Assembly (NCBI GenBank): GCA_052032225.1
Contig: JBPEWY010000092.1
Coordinates: 1-18,404 of the forward strand
Direction: 5' to 3'
From: JBPEWY01 sp052032225
GTDB lineage: Bacteria > Bacteroidota > Bacteroidia > Flavobacteriales > Flavobacteriaceae
DNA length: 18,404 nucleotides
Positions 1 through 7,372 of the stretch are shown here, one piece after another; within the stretch, counting starts at the first letter, position 1, and the number at the start of each line of letters is the position of its first letter. Both the position numbers and the translations under genes were made by a program. Below the pieces are notes generated by a model. It had not been told where the DNA came from and made no database searches. It worked only from the letters and a program-made list of their open reading frames with translations.

Positions 1-250
1 TAGAAAATCCTGCATACTGCCTAATTGTCCAAGGTCTTCTAACATACATTGTACTGTATGGACCACGTAAATAAGGGGGTATTCCGGCAGCAAAGCGCAA
101 GTGCTCTGCTTCTTCAAGATTATTTACAGTATAAACCGGTTTAATTGATATGCCTTCTGCTGTTATAAAGTCTTCTCCATTAGAAGTTACATTTTTAGCA
201 GCTGTATTATCATTAGCTAAGGTAATATGTTGAATATCTTTTCTACTCAT
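1..250 (-). CDS. scpA: Methylmalonyl-CoA mutase large (alpha) subunit, N-terminal 83 residues, cut by window edge
   Basis: This is the beginning of the catalytic, cobalamin-binding subunit of methylmalonyl-CoA mutase, which interconverts succinyl-CoA and (R)-methylmalonyl-CoA in the propionate pathway. I translated the minus strand from the ATG at 250-248. The product begins MSRKDIQHIT and reaches the family hallmark GIPPYLRGPYSTMY followed by RRPWTIRQYAGFS at about residues 56-83, which lines the substrate channel in this family. The frame is open to the edge of the window, so the C-terminal B12 domain is not seen. The ATG lies inside the last codons of mutA (8-nt overlap, ATGAGTAG), as expected for translational coupling of two subunits that form a heterodimer. 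Identity is very likely; the motif is diagnostic. Confidence 0.93.
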   Translation of the reverse strand, partial: MSRKDIQHITLANDNTAAKNVTSNGEDFITAEGISIKPVYTVNNLEEAEHLRFAAGIPPYLRGPYSTMYVRRPWTIRQYAGFS

Positions 251-1643
251 TTTCTAAACGTTCTTGCTCTAACGCTTCGGCTAAGCGTTTTTCAATGATG
301 GGTTCAACAATAGTTTTTCGAGTGTTCTTTTTAACAAATGGATGTAACTCTAATTCGTGTTTCATCCTATCATTTTCATTAGGATATTTATTAGTTCCTA
401 TTAACACTTCTTTTTTAGTATTGAAAGCTTCTTGTTCTGTTTTAGCACTTTCTTTTATTTTTTGTTGAATGGTATGTTCTTTAAGCTGATTTATAAATCC
501 GCCTCCGGCTTCTATCTGCTTAAATATTTCTAAGGCTTTTTGAGCTAGTTGTTGTGTTAAACTTTCAATGTAATAGCTTCCGTCTGCCGGATTATTTACT
601 TTATTAAAATAGCTTTCATGTTTTAATATTAGTAATTGGTTTCTGGCAATGCGCTCACCAAATTCATTGCTTTTGTGGTAAAGAGCATCGTAAGGCAAAT
701 TGTAAACCATATTAGCACCACCTAAAACAGCACTCATACATTCTGTTGTAGTACGAAGCATATTAACATTGTAATCGTAAAGCGTTTTATTGCGTTTAGA
801 AGGTGTTGCAATTATTGTACAGTTTGCAGAGCAATTGTATTCTTTGGCAATAGTTTGCCACAACAAGCGCAAGGCTCTGAGTTTTGCAATTTCAAAAAAG
901 TAATTGCTCCCAACGGCAACATGAAAAGTAATAAGATTGTTTTTATTATTTGATAGCAACGACGCATTATTTAGCATATTTAAGTACTCGTTTGCATGTG
1001 CAATACTGTATGCTAACTGCTGTACTATTGTAGCACCGGCGTTTTGATAAAGTGCAGCGTTTACAGATAAAAAAGTTGCGTTTTCTATATTTTTAGTGCC
1101 GGATAAAATATTTTTTAGTACTGTAAAGTCTTCCTTTAAATTGGCATGCCAGTTGCCTGTTTTGGCTAAATTGCCAACTATATCTTGTAATATATGATAG
1201 GTAGCGTTAGAGTGATTTTTGCTGAAGTAATTAGTGATTTTTGAAACATATTCTTCTGATAAAAATTCTAATTGAATGTAGGTAGGATATTTAGTTAAAT
1301 CTATACCGTTAAATAGTGTACTTAAATTAGTTTCTGCAGTTGGAATGGTAACTAAAATACTTTCTGCACCACGCTGTAAAGCATCTTTTATTTGATTATT
1401 GGTTGCATTGGCATTAGAGGCATAAAAAAACTGACCAACGAGCCAATTGCTTGCTTTTGTTTGAATATTTACAACATTTTGGCCGTCTTCATCAGGATGA
1501 TAAAATGGTTTTACGTTTATACCTTCGGGAGTTTTCCAGATTAAAGTTTCATTATAATCTGCTCCTTTAAGGTCTACCTGAATTTTTTGTTTCCATTGTT
1601 TAGCCGAAACCGGCTCAAACTCATTAAATAGCAAATCACTCAT
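243..1643 (-). CDS. mutA: Methylmalonyl-CoA mutase small (beta) subunit, short form
   Basis: A 466-residue protein begins MSDLLFNEFEPVSAKQWKQK and is placed directly upstream of the large-subunit gene. It carries the small-subunit TIM-barrel pattern, including NWLVGQFFYA near residue 67, TTECMSAVLGGANMVYNLPYD near 300, FGERIARNQLLILKHES near 328 and NPADGSYYIESLT near 351. From family knowledge, classical small subunits (Propionibacterium, roughly 600 or more residues) end with a flavodoxin-like domain that no longer binds B12. This protein stops soon after the barrel, so that domain is absent. The following ATG overlaps the stop by 8 nt, which argues against a frameshift having removed it. 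The small subunit is structural; cobalamin and catalysis belong to the large subunit. The start ATG (1643-1641) overlaps the previous gene's end by 8 nt. Confidence 0.92.
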   Translation of the reverse strand: MSDLLFNEFEPVSAKQWKQKIQVDLKGADYNETLIWKTPEGINVKPFYHPDEDGQNVVNIQTKASNWLVGQFFYASNANATNNQIKDALQRGAESILVTIPTAETNLSTLFNGIDLTKYPTYIQLEFLSEEYVSKITNYFSKNHSNATYHILQDIVGNLAKTGNWHANLKEDFTVLKNILSGTKNIENATFLSVNAALYQNAGATIVQQLAYSIAHANEYLNMLNNASLLSNNKNNLITFHVAVGSNYFFEIAKLRALRLLWQTIAKEYNCSANCTIIATPSKRNKTLYDYNVNMLRTTTECMSAVLGGANMVYNLPYDALYHKSNEFGERIARNQLLILKHESYFNKVNNPADGSYYIESLTQQLAQKALEIFKQIEAGGGFINQLKEHTIQQKIKESAKTEQEAFNTKKEVLIGTNKYPNENDRMKHELELHPFVKKNTRKTIVEPIIEKRLAEALEQERLENE

Positions 1644-1968
1644 TTTGCTGGTTTTTAATACTGTCTTTGTATTCTATTAAGTAAATCTCTTCGTTATCTT
1701 TTTTTAAATAATATTTTTCTCTTGCAAAATGTTCAATCCCTTCAGGATCTTTTAGTTTTTTAATGGTGGCTTTGTCTTTTTCTATTTCTTTTTGCAAGAA
1801 ATCTATTTGTTTTTCTAGCTTGTTTATTTCTTTTTCTAATTCTCTGTGTGTTAAATAAGAATTTGTGTCAAAAAAAAGCATCCAAACAATAAAAACAGCA
1901 CTTACAATAACATATATATTGCTGGCTACAGCAAACCATTTTTTTGATTTAAGTGCTTTAAAATTCAC
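1636..1968 (-). CDS. FtsB/DivIC-type septum formation initiator
   Basis: This 110-residue bitopic membrane protein has a short basic cytoplasmic N-terminus (MNFKALKSKKW), one membrane helix at about residues 13-33, a periplasmic coiled coil at about 41-74 rich in E, K and L, and the segment KDPEGIEHFAREKYYLKKDNEEIYLIE. The last segment matches the conserved end of the FtsB/DivIC family (PF04977). Family members form the FtsQ-FtsB-FtsL subcomplex that licenses septal peptidoglycan synthesis. Translation starts at a GTG (1968-1966); the next Met, residue 30, would remove most of the membrane helix, so GTG is the credible start. The end overlaps mutA by 8 nt (ATGAGTGA), and udk ends 18 nt upstream. 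Which of the two paralogue names, FtsB or DivIC, is right cannot be decided from sequence alone. Confidence 0.88.
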   Translation of the reverse strand: MNFKALKSKKWFAVASNIYVIVSAVFIVWMLFFDTNSYLTHRELEKEINKLEKQIDFLQKEIEKDKATIKKLKDPEGIEHFAREKYYLKKDNEEIYLIEYKDSIKNQQNE

Positions 1969-1986
1969 GTTTAGTTAGTTTATTGA

Positions 1987-2595
1987 TTATGATAATCTTT
2001 CGTTTATAATGGTTCTAACAATATCTATTGCAACAGTATTGTATTTGTTGTTTGGAATAATAATATCTGCATATTCTTTCATAGGTTCTATAAACTGCTC
2101 GTGCATGGGTTTTAGGGTAGTTTGGTAACGTGTTAAAACCTCTTCTATATCTCTGCCACGCTCACTTATATCTCGTTTTATGCGTCTTATTAATCGTTCG
2201 TCAGAATCGGCATGAACAAAAATTTTAATATCGAACATGTCTCTTAGTTTTGCCTTAGACATGATTAAGATTCCCTCTACAATCATTACTTTTCTGGGAT
2301 GTGTTAAAATAGTTTCTTTTGTACGATTATGTTCTACAAAAGAATATACAGGTTGCTCTATTGGGTTGCCGTTTCTGAGTTCGGTTAAATGTTTTTTTAA
2401 GAGTTTAAAATCTATAGCTCTTGGATGATCAAAATTTATCTTAGTACGCTCTTCGTAAGTAAGGTGCGAGGTGTCTTTGTAATAAGAGTCTTGAGAGATT
2501 ACTCCAACTTCATTTTCAGGCAAGGAGTTAATTATTTGATTAACAACAGTAGTTTTACCACATCCGGTACCTCCGGTTATTCCAATTATCAGCAT
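1987..2595 (-). CDS. udk: Uridine kinase
   Basis: This 202-residue cytosolic kinase phosphorylates uridine and cytidine to UMP and CMP in pyrimidine salvage. The P-loop GGTGCGKT lies at residues 8-15 close to the N-terminus. It is followed by the substrate-binding SQDSYYKD (about 34-41), NFDHPRAIDF, PVYSFVEHNRTKET, the Walker B-like VMIVEGILIM, and RRIKRDISERGRDIEEV, in the same order as in E. coli Udk. Length is normal for the family. The start ATG (2595-2593) places the P-loop where it should be. It sits 39 nt downstream of anmK and 18 nt upstream of the FtsB/DivIC gene, so it is probably part of the same transcript. The cluster offers no obvious metabolic reason for its position. Confidence 0.95.
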   Translation of the reverse strand: MLIIGITGGTGCGKTTVVNQIINSLPENEVGVISQDSYYKDTSHLTYEERTKINFDHPRAIDFKLLKKHLTELRNGNPIEQPVYSFVEHNRTKETILTHPRKVMIVEGILIMSKAKLRDMFDIKIFVHADSDERLIRRIKRDISERGRDIEEVLTRYQTTLKPMHEQFIEPMKEYADIIIPNNKYNTVAIDIVRTIINERLS

Positions 2596-2634
2596 AATAC
2601 GTTTTGTTTTTGCAAATTTAAGAATTCAAAATAC

Positions 2635-3720
2635 TTATGACGGATAAAAGATAACTCCACTTGAAGAATCTTTTTTAGCACCGGTAACAGATTTTAAACA
2701 ATTAGTTTTGCCCTCTACACGTAAAACTCCCATAAAAGCAAATACAAGAGCCTCTTTATAGTTTATTAAAGTGTTATCTGGTACTATTACAATGCAGTTT
2801 TTAGGAAGTTTGCTTTTAAGCGTATTTATTAAAAAGGTATTGTAAGTACCGCCACCTGTAATCAATATTTTATTTTCTTTAGCTGGGTTTGCATGTAAGC
2901 TTATGGTATTGGCAAGCTGCGAGGCAATATGTAAAACTAAGGTGTTTAAAATATTTTTGTGAGTGTCTGAGGTGCTGTTTAAAACAGGCATTATATTTTC
3001 TTGAAACCACTCAAAACCTAAAGATTTAGGGTATTTTTTTTGATAAAAGGGCAAACTGTTTAATGTGTTTAATAGCTGGTTGTTGCAAATTCCGGTTGCT
3101 GCTATTTTCCCTTCATCATCATATGGTAAATTTATTTGTTCTGTAATGTAGCTTAACATCATATTTACCGGACAAACATCAAAAGCTATACGATTGCCAT
3201 TTTCTGTGAAAGAAATATTAGCAATTCCGCCAAGGTTTAAGCAGAAATCGTACTCAGAAAACAGCTCCTTATCTCCAATTGGCACTAATGGTGCTCCTTG
3301 CCCTCCCAGTGCTACATCGAGCGTTCTAAAATCGCACACAACTTTTAACTTGCTTGCATTGGCAAGATGTTGCCCTGAGCCTATTTGGCAGGTTATGCCT
3401 TTTTGGGGTTGATGAAACACAGTATGACCGTGGCTGGCAATAAAATCTGCCTCAAGATTATGTTTTACAATAAATTCTTTAGTACGCTTTCCTAACCAGG
3501 TGCCATAAAAATTATGCAACGCTAGCAAATCCGGTGCATTAACGTGTATGGCATTAGCCAAGCTTTCTTTTAACTTGTTTGGATAAGGTATGGTAGTTGC
3601 TTTATTTATAGTAAAATTCCATTGTTTACCCGAATAAGTAAAGCTACAGTGAGCAATATCTAAACCATCTAACGAGGTTCCAGACATAAGCCCTATAACA
3701 TTGTATATTTTAGTACTCAT
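2635..3720 (-). CDS. anmK: Anhydro-N-acetylmuramic acid kinase
   Basis: This cytosolic enzyme of peptidoglycan recycling opens the 1,6-anhydro ring of anhydro-MurNAc and phosphorylates it with ATP to give MurNAc-6-phosphate, the substrate of MurQ. The protein has 361 residues, close to the usual family size of about 370. It shows the N-terminal phosphate loop GLMSGTSLDG (residues 10-19), ASHGHTVFHQP (about 95-105), GGQGAPLVPIGD (139-150), NLGGIANIS (162-170) and the C-terminal ITGGGTYN (287-294). The catalytic aspartate should be D181 in FDVCPVN; many characterised homologues have FDTGPGN there, so the acid is kept but its surroundings differ. It starts inside the end of the GHL10 gene (11-nt overlap) and is divergent from murQ, the next pathway step. 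Confidence 0.95.
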   Translation of the reverse strand: MSTKIYNVIGLMSGTSLDGLDIAHCSFTYSGKQWNFTINKATTIPYPNKLKESLANAIHVNAPDLLALHNFYGTWLGKRTKEFIVKHNLEADFIASHGHTVFHQPQKGITCQIGSGQHLANASKLKVVCDFRTLDVALGGQGAPLVPIGDKELFSEYDFCLNLGGIANISFTENGNRIAFDVCPVNMMLSYITEQINLPYDDEGKIAATGICNNQLLNTLNSLPFYQKKYPKSLGFEWFQENIMPVLNSTSDTHKNILNTLVLHIASQLANTISLHANPAKENKILITGGGTYNTFLINTLKSKLPKNCIVIVPDNTLINYKEALVFAFMGVLRVEGKTNCLKSVTGAKKDSSSGVIFYPS

Positions 3721-5275
3721 TTAATTGAGAAATTTTATATGATGTATCACCTCTTTGGGGTGTTCTTTTTAATAAAACAACATTGCTTTCTTCTCTGTAA
3801 ACATCTACCACAGAGAACGCAATGTATTTAAATTTTTTAATAGCTTTTTTTAAAATTGTAGCAGTAACAGTATTGTTTTGTACAGGTATTTTAGTAATTA
3901 AATATTGTACGTTTTTTTCTCTAATTTTTTCTTCAGAATTACTTGCGTAAAATAACAGACTTCTAATCTTACTGCTATCATTTATTTTAAAAGTAAAGTT
4001 TACAGCTTTAGGTAAGTTTTTAATTGATATTAATTTAGGTTTGCTTGGTGGTTTTGTTTGAGTAAGTAAAGGAGATTTTGGAGTAAGTGATTGGCTGTAA
4101 TATACTTTGCGTTTTATAAGATTAGTTACTTTTTGGTGTTTGTTATATAACGATTTAGCACTAAAAAATATATTACCTTTTACCTGTTTGTTTTCTCTTG
4201 CTAAGTTTAATTGTTTAGGCAACTGAGATTTTTTATTCCAATCTTTATGATTTGCTGTTTTAACTCTGTATGCAGCATTGCCAATATATAAATTTGTGTT
4301 TTGAGTGTTTTTACTCCACCAGTCTATTAGTAAACTATGAGAAACTTTAGGATGTTTTATTCTCCAGTAAAGTTGAGGCGCTAAATAATCTATCCAACCG
4401 TTTTTCATCCATGTTAAAGGGTCTGCATATAAATCGTCGTAATTTGTTTGTCCGGCTTGTGTGTTAGAGCCACGCTCATCAACAGAAGCATTTCTCCAAA
4501 CTCCAAACGGACTTATACCAAATTGAACATAGGGCTTGCTGCTCTTTATGGTTTTATGAATGTTGTAAATAAGCGAATCTACATTTGCGCGACGCCAATC
4601 TTCTATTGATTGATTTGGCAAGGCATAAAGCTTGTACGAAGTTGTATCGTTAAAAAATTCATCTTTAATTTTATACGGATAAAAATAATCATCAAAATGA
4701 ATTGCATCTACATCGTAACGTTCTACAACTTCTTTAACAATTGCTGTTAAGTGTTTCTGCACTTGGGGTAAGCCGGGATTGTAATAATACCTGTTACCGT
4801 ATTTAATCATCCAATCTCTGTGCACATAAAAATCGTGATTAGTACTAAGTTTAGTCGTATCTAAGCTCATGGTAGCTCTATACGGGTTTAACCATGCATG
4901 AAACTCTAAACCGCGCTTATGACTTTCTGTAATCATCCACTTTAACGGATCGTAAAATGGAGTAGGAGGGTTTCCCTGTTCTCCGGTAAGGTATTCAGAC
5001 CAAGGCGCAAGTTTAGATGGGTAAAAAGCATCGCCGGCAGTCCTAACCTGAACAATTACAGCATTAAAATGCAAGCTCTTGTAATATTCTAATAATGCTA
5101 TAAAGTCTTGCTGCTGTTTGCTTACCGCATCGGTTTTGTGTTTGGGCCAATCAATATTTACAACGGTAGCAATCCAGACCCCTCTAAATTCTCTTTTTGG
5201 GGTGTTTATTTTAGTTATTCCACAAGATAATAAGCTAAAGCATAAAAATAAGATAACAATGTTATGAATGCGCAT
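3710..5275 (-). CDS. GHL10 family (DigH-like) glycosyl hydrolase lipoprotein
   Basis: A 521-residue lipoprotein: MRIHNIVILFLCFSLLSC gives a signal peptide with lipobox LLSC and lipidated Cys18. The domain starts with the family signature FRGVWIATVVNIDWP (about 30-44) and continues with NAVIVQVRTAGDAFYPS, EFHAWLNPYRA, AIHFDDYFYPY (191-201) and FGISPFGVWRN. This is the glycosyl-hydrolase-like 10 (DUF187) barrel, and about 100 residues at the C-terminus look like an Ig/FnIII-type beta domain. From family knowledge, E. coli DigH (YddW) is a GHL10 enzyme that cuts peptide-free peptidoglycan glycans. The anmK and murQ neighbours favour a similar role here (inference). I chose the ATG at 5275: a GTG ten codons earlier (5305) would disrupt the signal peptide and lies at the likely transcription start. 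The residues after Cys (GITKIN) lack a surface-export motif, so a periplasm-facing position is likely. Confidence 0.85.
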   Translation of the reverse strand: MRIHNIVILFLCFSLLSCGITKINTPKREFRGVWIATVVNIDWPKHKTDAVSKQQQDFIALLEYYKSLHFNAVIVQVRTAGDAFYPSKLAPWSEYLTGEQGNPPTPFYDPLKWMITESHKRGLEFHAWLNPYRATMSLDTTKLSTNHDFYVHRDWMIKYGNRYYYNPGLPQVQKHLTAIVKEVVERYDVDAIHFDDYFYPYKIKDEFFNDTTSYKLYALPNQSIEDWRRANVDSLIYNIHKTIKSSKPYVQFGISPFGVWRNASVDERGSNTQAGQTNYDDLYADPLTWMKNGWIDYLAPQLYWRIKHPKVSHSLLIDWWSKNTQNTNLYIGNAAYRVKTANHKDWNKKSQLPKQLNLARENKQVKGNIFFSAKSLYNKHQKVTNLIKRKVYYSQSLTPKSPLLTQTKPPSKPKLISIKNLPKAVNFTFKINDSSKIRSLLFYASNSEEKIREKNVQYLITKIPVQNNTVTATILKKAIKKFKYIAFSVVDVYREESNVVLLKRTPQRGDTSYKISQLNEY

Positions 5276-5309
5276 AGAAGATTTATATAAAAAAACGGTA
5301 GTCACTTTT

Positions 5310-5317
5310 CAAATTTA
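5310..5317 (-). promoter_or_regulatory. Candidate -7 box of the minus-strand cell-wall/mutase block
   Basis: Read on the minus strand this is TAAATTTG, matching the Bacteroidota -7 consensus TAnnTTTG. It ends 35 nt before the ATG of the GHL10 gene. I do not see a clear -33 TTG at the expected distance, so support is only partial. Confidence 0.4.
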
Positions 5318-5325
5318 TACTTTTG
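5318..5325 (+). promoter_or_regulatory. Candidate -7 box of murQ
   Basis: TACTTTTG matches TAnnTTTG and ends 31 nt before the murQ ATG. It directly abuts the opposite-strand box at 5310-5317, so the divergent promoters would share their melting region. A clear -33 element is not visible. Confidence 0.4.
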
Positions 5326-5355
5326 TAACCAAAATAACTGTATATTAACCCCAAT

Positions 5356-6180
5356 ATGAGCAACTTTAAAAAAATAACAGAGCAACCTTCTCTTTACAAC
5401 AATCTTGAAAAAATGTCTACAGAAGAGTTGTTGCTTTGTATGAATAAAGAAGATCAAAAAGTTGCATTAGCTGTTAAAAAAGTAATTCCGGCTGTCACAA
5501 AATTAGTGGATGCCTTAACCGAACGATTTAATGCAGGAGGAAGGCTTTTTTATATTGGAGCCGGAACTAGTGGTAGGCTTGGTATTTTAGATGCTTCAGA
5601 GATACCACCAACTTACGGTATGCCACCTGATAGGGTTATAGGAATAATTGCAGGAGGTGATACTGCAATTAGAAAAGCTGTAGAGTTTGCCGAAGATGAT
5701 ACTAAACAGGCTTGGTTAGATTTAACAGCTTACGGAATTAATAAAAATGATGTGGTGGTAGGTATTGCAGCATCCGGCACAACCCCGTATGTTGTTGGAG
5801 GAATAAAAGATGCCAACAAGCATGGAATTTTAACAGCTGCAATTACCAATAACCCTGGGTCTCCTTTGGCTTTAGAAGCTAATATACCTATAGAAATTGT
5901 TGTTGGCCCGGAGTTTGTAACCGGAAGTACACGAATGAAAAGTGGAACTTCGCAAAAGCTTGTTTTAAATATGATTTCTACAGCTTTAATGATTAAAATA
6001 GGCAGGGTAAAGGGTAACAAAATGGTTAATATGCAGCTTAATAATAATAAGCTGGTAGACAGAGGAGTTAGATTTTTAATAGAAGAGTTGCAAATTACCC
6101 GAGAGCAAGCCCAGAAATTGTTAGATAAATACGGTTCTGTAAAACAAGCGCTAATAGCTTTTGATGAAGGTAAAAATTAA
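5356..6180 (+). CDS. murQ: N-acetylmuramic acid 6-phosphate etherase
   Basis: This SIS-fold lyase cleaves the D-lactyl ether of MurNAc-6-phosphate, giving GlcNAc-6-phosphate and D-lactate; it uses the product of AnmK. The 274-residue protein has RLFYIGAGTSGRLGILDASEIPPTYG (about 63-88), with Glu82 at the position of E. coli catalytic Glu83. A second acidic site lies at about Glu113 in FAEDD. It also has VVVGIAASGTTPYV (phosphosugar-binding SIS motif) and the signature GPEFVTGSTRMKSGTSQK, which diagnoses MurQ rather than other SIS proteins. The C-terminal helical segment fits the family, and the total is slightly shorter than E. coli MurQ. It is transcribed divergently from the GHL10-anmK genes, 80 nt apart. 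Its stop overlaps the stop of the converging dehydrogenase gene. Confidence 0.96.
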   Translation: MSNFKKITEQPSLYNNLEKMSTEELLLCMNKEDQKVALAVKKVIPAVTKLVDALTERFNAGGRLFYIGAGTSGRLGILDASEIPPTYGMPPDRVIGIIAGGDTAIRKAVEFAEDDTKQAWLDLTAYGINKNDVVVGIAASGTTPYVVGGIKDANKHGILTAAITNNPGSPLALEANIPIEIVVGPEFVTGSTRMKSGTSQKLVLNMISTALMIKIGRVKGNKMVNMQLNNNKLVDRGVRFLIEELQITREQAQKLLDKYGSVKQALIAFDEGKN

Positions 6181-7292
6181 CTTTTCACAATTCTAAAAAT
6201 ACCTTTATCTTCTACAGCTATGTAGATATAACCATCCGGTGCTTGAACTACATTTCTAACTCGCCCAATATCTTCAAATAATTTTTCGCGTTTATCAACT
6301 TTGTTATTGTTAATTACTAAACGTTCTAAATACTGAAAAGATAGCGAGCCTACCAGTAAACTCCCCTTCCAGTCTGAATAATAATCAGAAGTAACAAAAG
6401 TCATCCCACATGGTGCAATAGAAGGGGTCCAGTAATAAATAGGTTGCTCCATGCCGGGCATTTCGGTGTTTTCTGTAATTATAGAGCCATCATAATTAAC
6501 ACCATATGTAATTACAGGCCATCCGTAGTTTTTACCTTTTTCTATAATATTAATTTCATCCCCACCTTTTGGGCCGTGCTCGTGTGACCAAATTTTACCG
6601 GTTTCCGGGTGTACAGTTAAACCTTGCGGATTTCTGTGTCCGTAGCTAAAAACAGCATGTTTAGCTTCAGGATCACTAACAAAAGGATTATCAGATGGGA
6701 TACTTCCATCATCATGTAACCTGTAAATTTTTCCTCCGTCTCTATTAATATTTTGTGGGTTAACATCACGATTTCCTCTGTCTCCAACAGAAAAATACAC
6801 ATAGTTATTCGCATCAAATGCTATTCTAGAGCCAAAATGTACACCGGCAGTTGTATTGGGCGTGGCCTTATATAAAACTTCTAAATTAGTTAAACTGCTA
6901 CCCGAAAGTTTAGCACGTGCTAATGCTGTGTTACCACCAGAACCACCACCTTCTGCAGATGCATAAGTAAAGTAAATCCAACCATTGTTTTCGTAATCCG
7001 GATGAAGAGCAATGTCCAGCAATCCACCTTGTCCGTTAACATGAATATCTGGAAGTCCTGTAATAGTTGTTTTTGTATTGTTTTTATAATGAATTAATGT
7101 GCCGCTTCTTTCTGTTATTAGCATACTGCCATCAGGTAAAAAAGCTAATCCCCATGGGCTCATTAAATTAGTAACAACCTCTTCTAATGTATAATTTATT
7201 GTTTTAGGAGTCTCTATATTAGAGTCTTCTTTCCCGTTGCAAGAAACAAATAAATGCAATGTAGCAACAAAAAAAAGGGCGTGTAATTTCAT
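6177..7292 (-). CDS. PQQ-dependent aldose sugar dehydrogenase (YliI/Asd-like), lipoprotein
   Basis: A 371-residue six-bladed propeller protein of the soluble glucose/sorbosone dehydrogenase family (GSDH). The N-terminus MKLHALFFVATLHLFVSC is a signal peptide with a lipobox ending at Cys18. Family motifs appear in order: LMSPWGLAFLPDGSMLITERSG (43-64), GGLLDIALHPDY (89-100), VHFGSRIAF with the probable catalytic His152, FSVGDRGNRDVNPQN, and GHRNPQGLTVHP, whose Arg220 is expected to contact PQQ. HEHGPKGGDEIN and KNYGWPVITYG follow. Homologues oxidise aldoses at C1 using PQQ and calcium. The native substrate and electron acceptor are unknown, and no PQQ biosynthesis genes are in view, so the cofactor may come from outside. 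CNGKED contains an acidic K-E-D close to the Cys, so surface exposure is possible. Confidence 0.88.
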   Translation of the reverse strand: MKLHALFFVATLHLFVSCNGKEDSNIETPKTINYTLEEVVTNLMSPWGLAFLPDGSMLITERSGTLIHYKNNTKTTITGLPDIHVNGQGGLLDIALHPDYENNGWIYFTYASAEGGGSGGNTALARAKLSGSSLTNLEVLYKATPNTTAGVHFGSRIAFDANNYVYFSVGDRGNRDVNPQNINRDGGKIYRLHDDGSIPSDNPFVSDPEAKHAVFSYGHRNPQGLTVHPETGKIWSHEHGPKGGDEINIIEKGKNYGWPVITYGVNYDGSIITENTEMPGMEQPIYYWTPSIAPCGMTFVTSDYYSDWKGSLLVGSLSFQYLERLVINNNKVDKREKLFEDIGRVRNVVQAPDGYIYIAVEDKGIFRIVKS

Positions 7293-7372
7293 GGCTTTTA
7301 AAATTTTAGGTTGAAGTTACAAAGACCACTCTAAAATTCCGAAATATTAGCATTTTTTTAATACATAAATTC

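Noticed and set aside
2613..2620. TAAATTTG (minus strand) between anmK and udk as an internal promoter
   Set aside because: It matches the -7 consensus but has no -33 TTG at the right distance, would leave a leader of about ten nt, and lies in an AT-rich gap inside a compact gene block; chance is the simpler explanation.
2425..2640. Open frame of 71 codons opposite the udk start
   Set aside because: Antisense shadow of udk and its upstream gap, with no protein-like features.
5276..5305. Ten-codon upstream extension of the GHL10 gene from a GTG
   Set aside because: It would sit at the predicted transcription start and precede a complete lipoprotein signal peptide that begins at 5275.
5730..6020. 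Open frame of 96 codons antisense to murQ
   Set aside because: It lies fully within murQ, whose own frame carries all catalytic motifs; this is a codon-structure shadow.
7320..7327. GGTCTTTG (minus strand) as a promoter for the dehydrogenase gene
   Set aside because: Only the TTTG part fits; the TA of the -7 box is missing.
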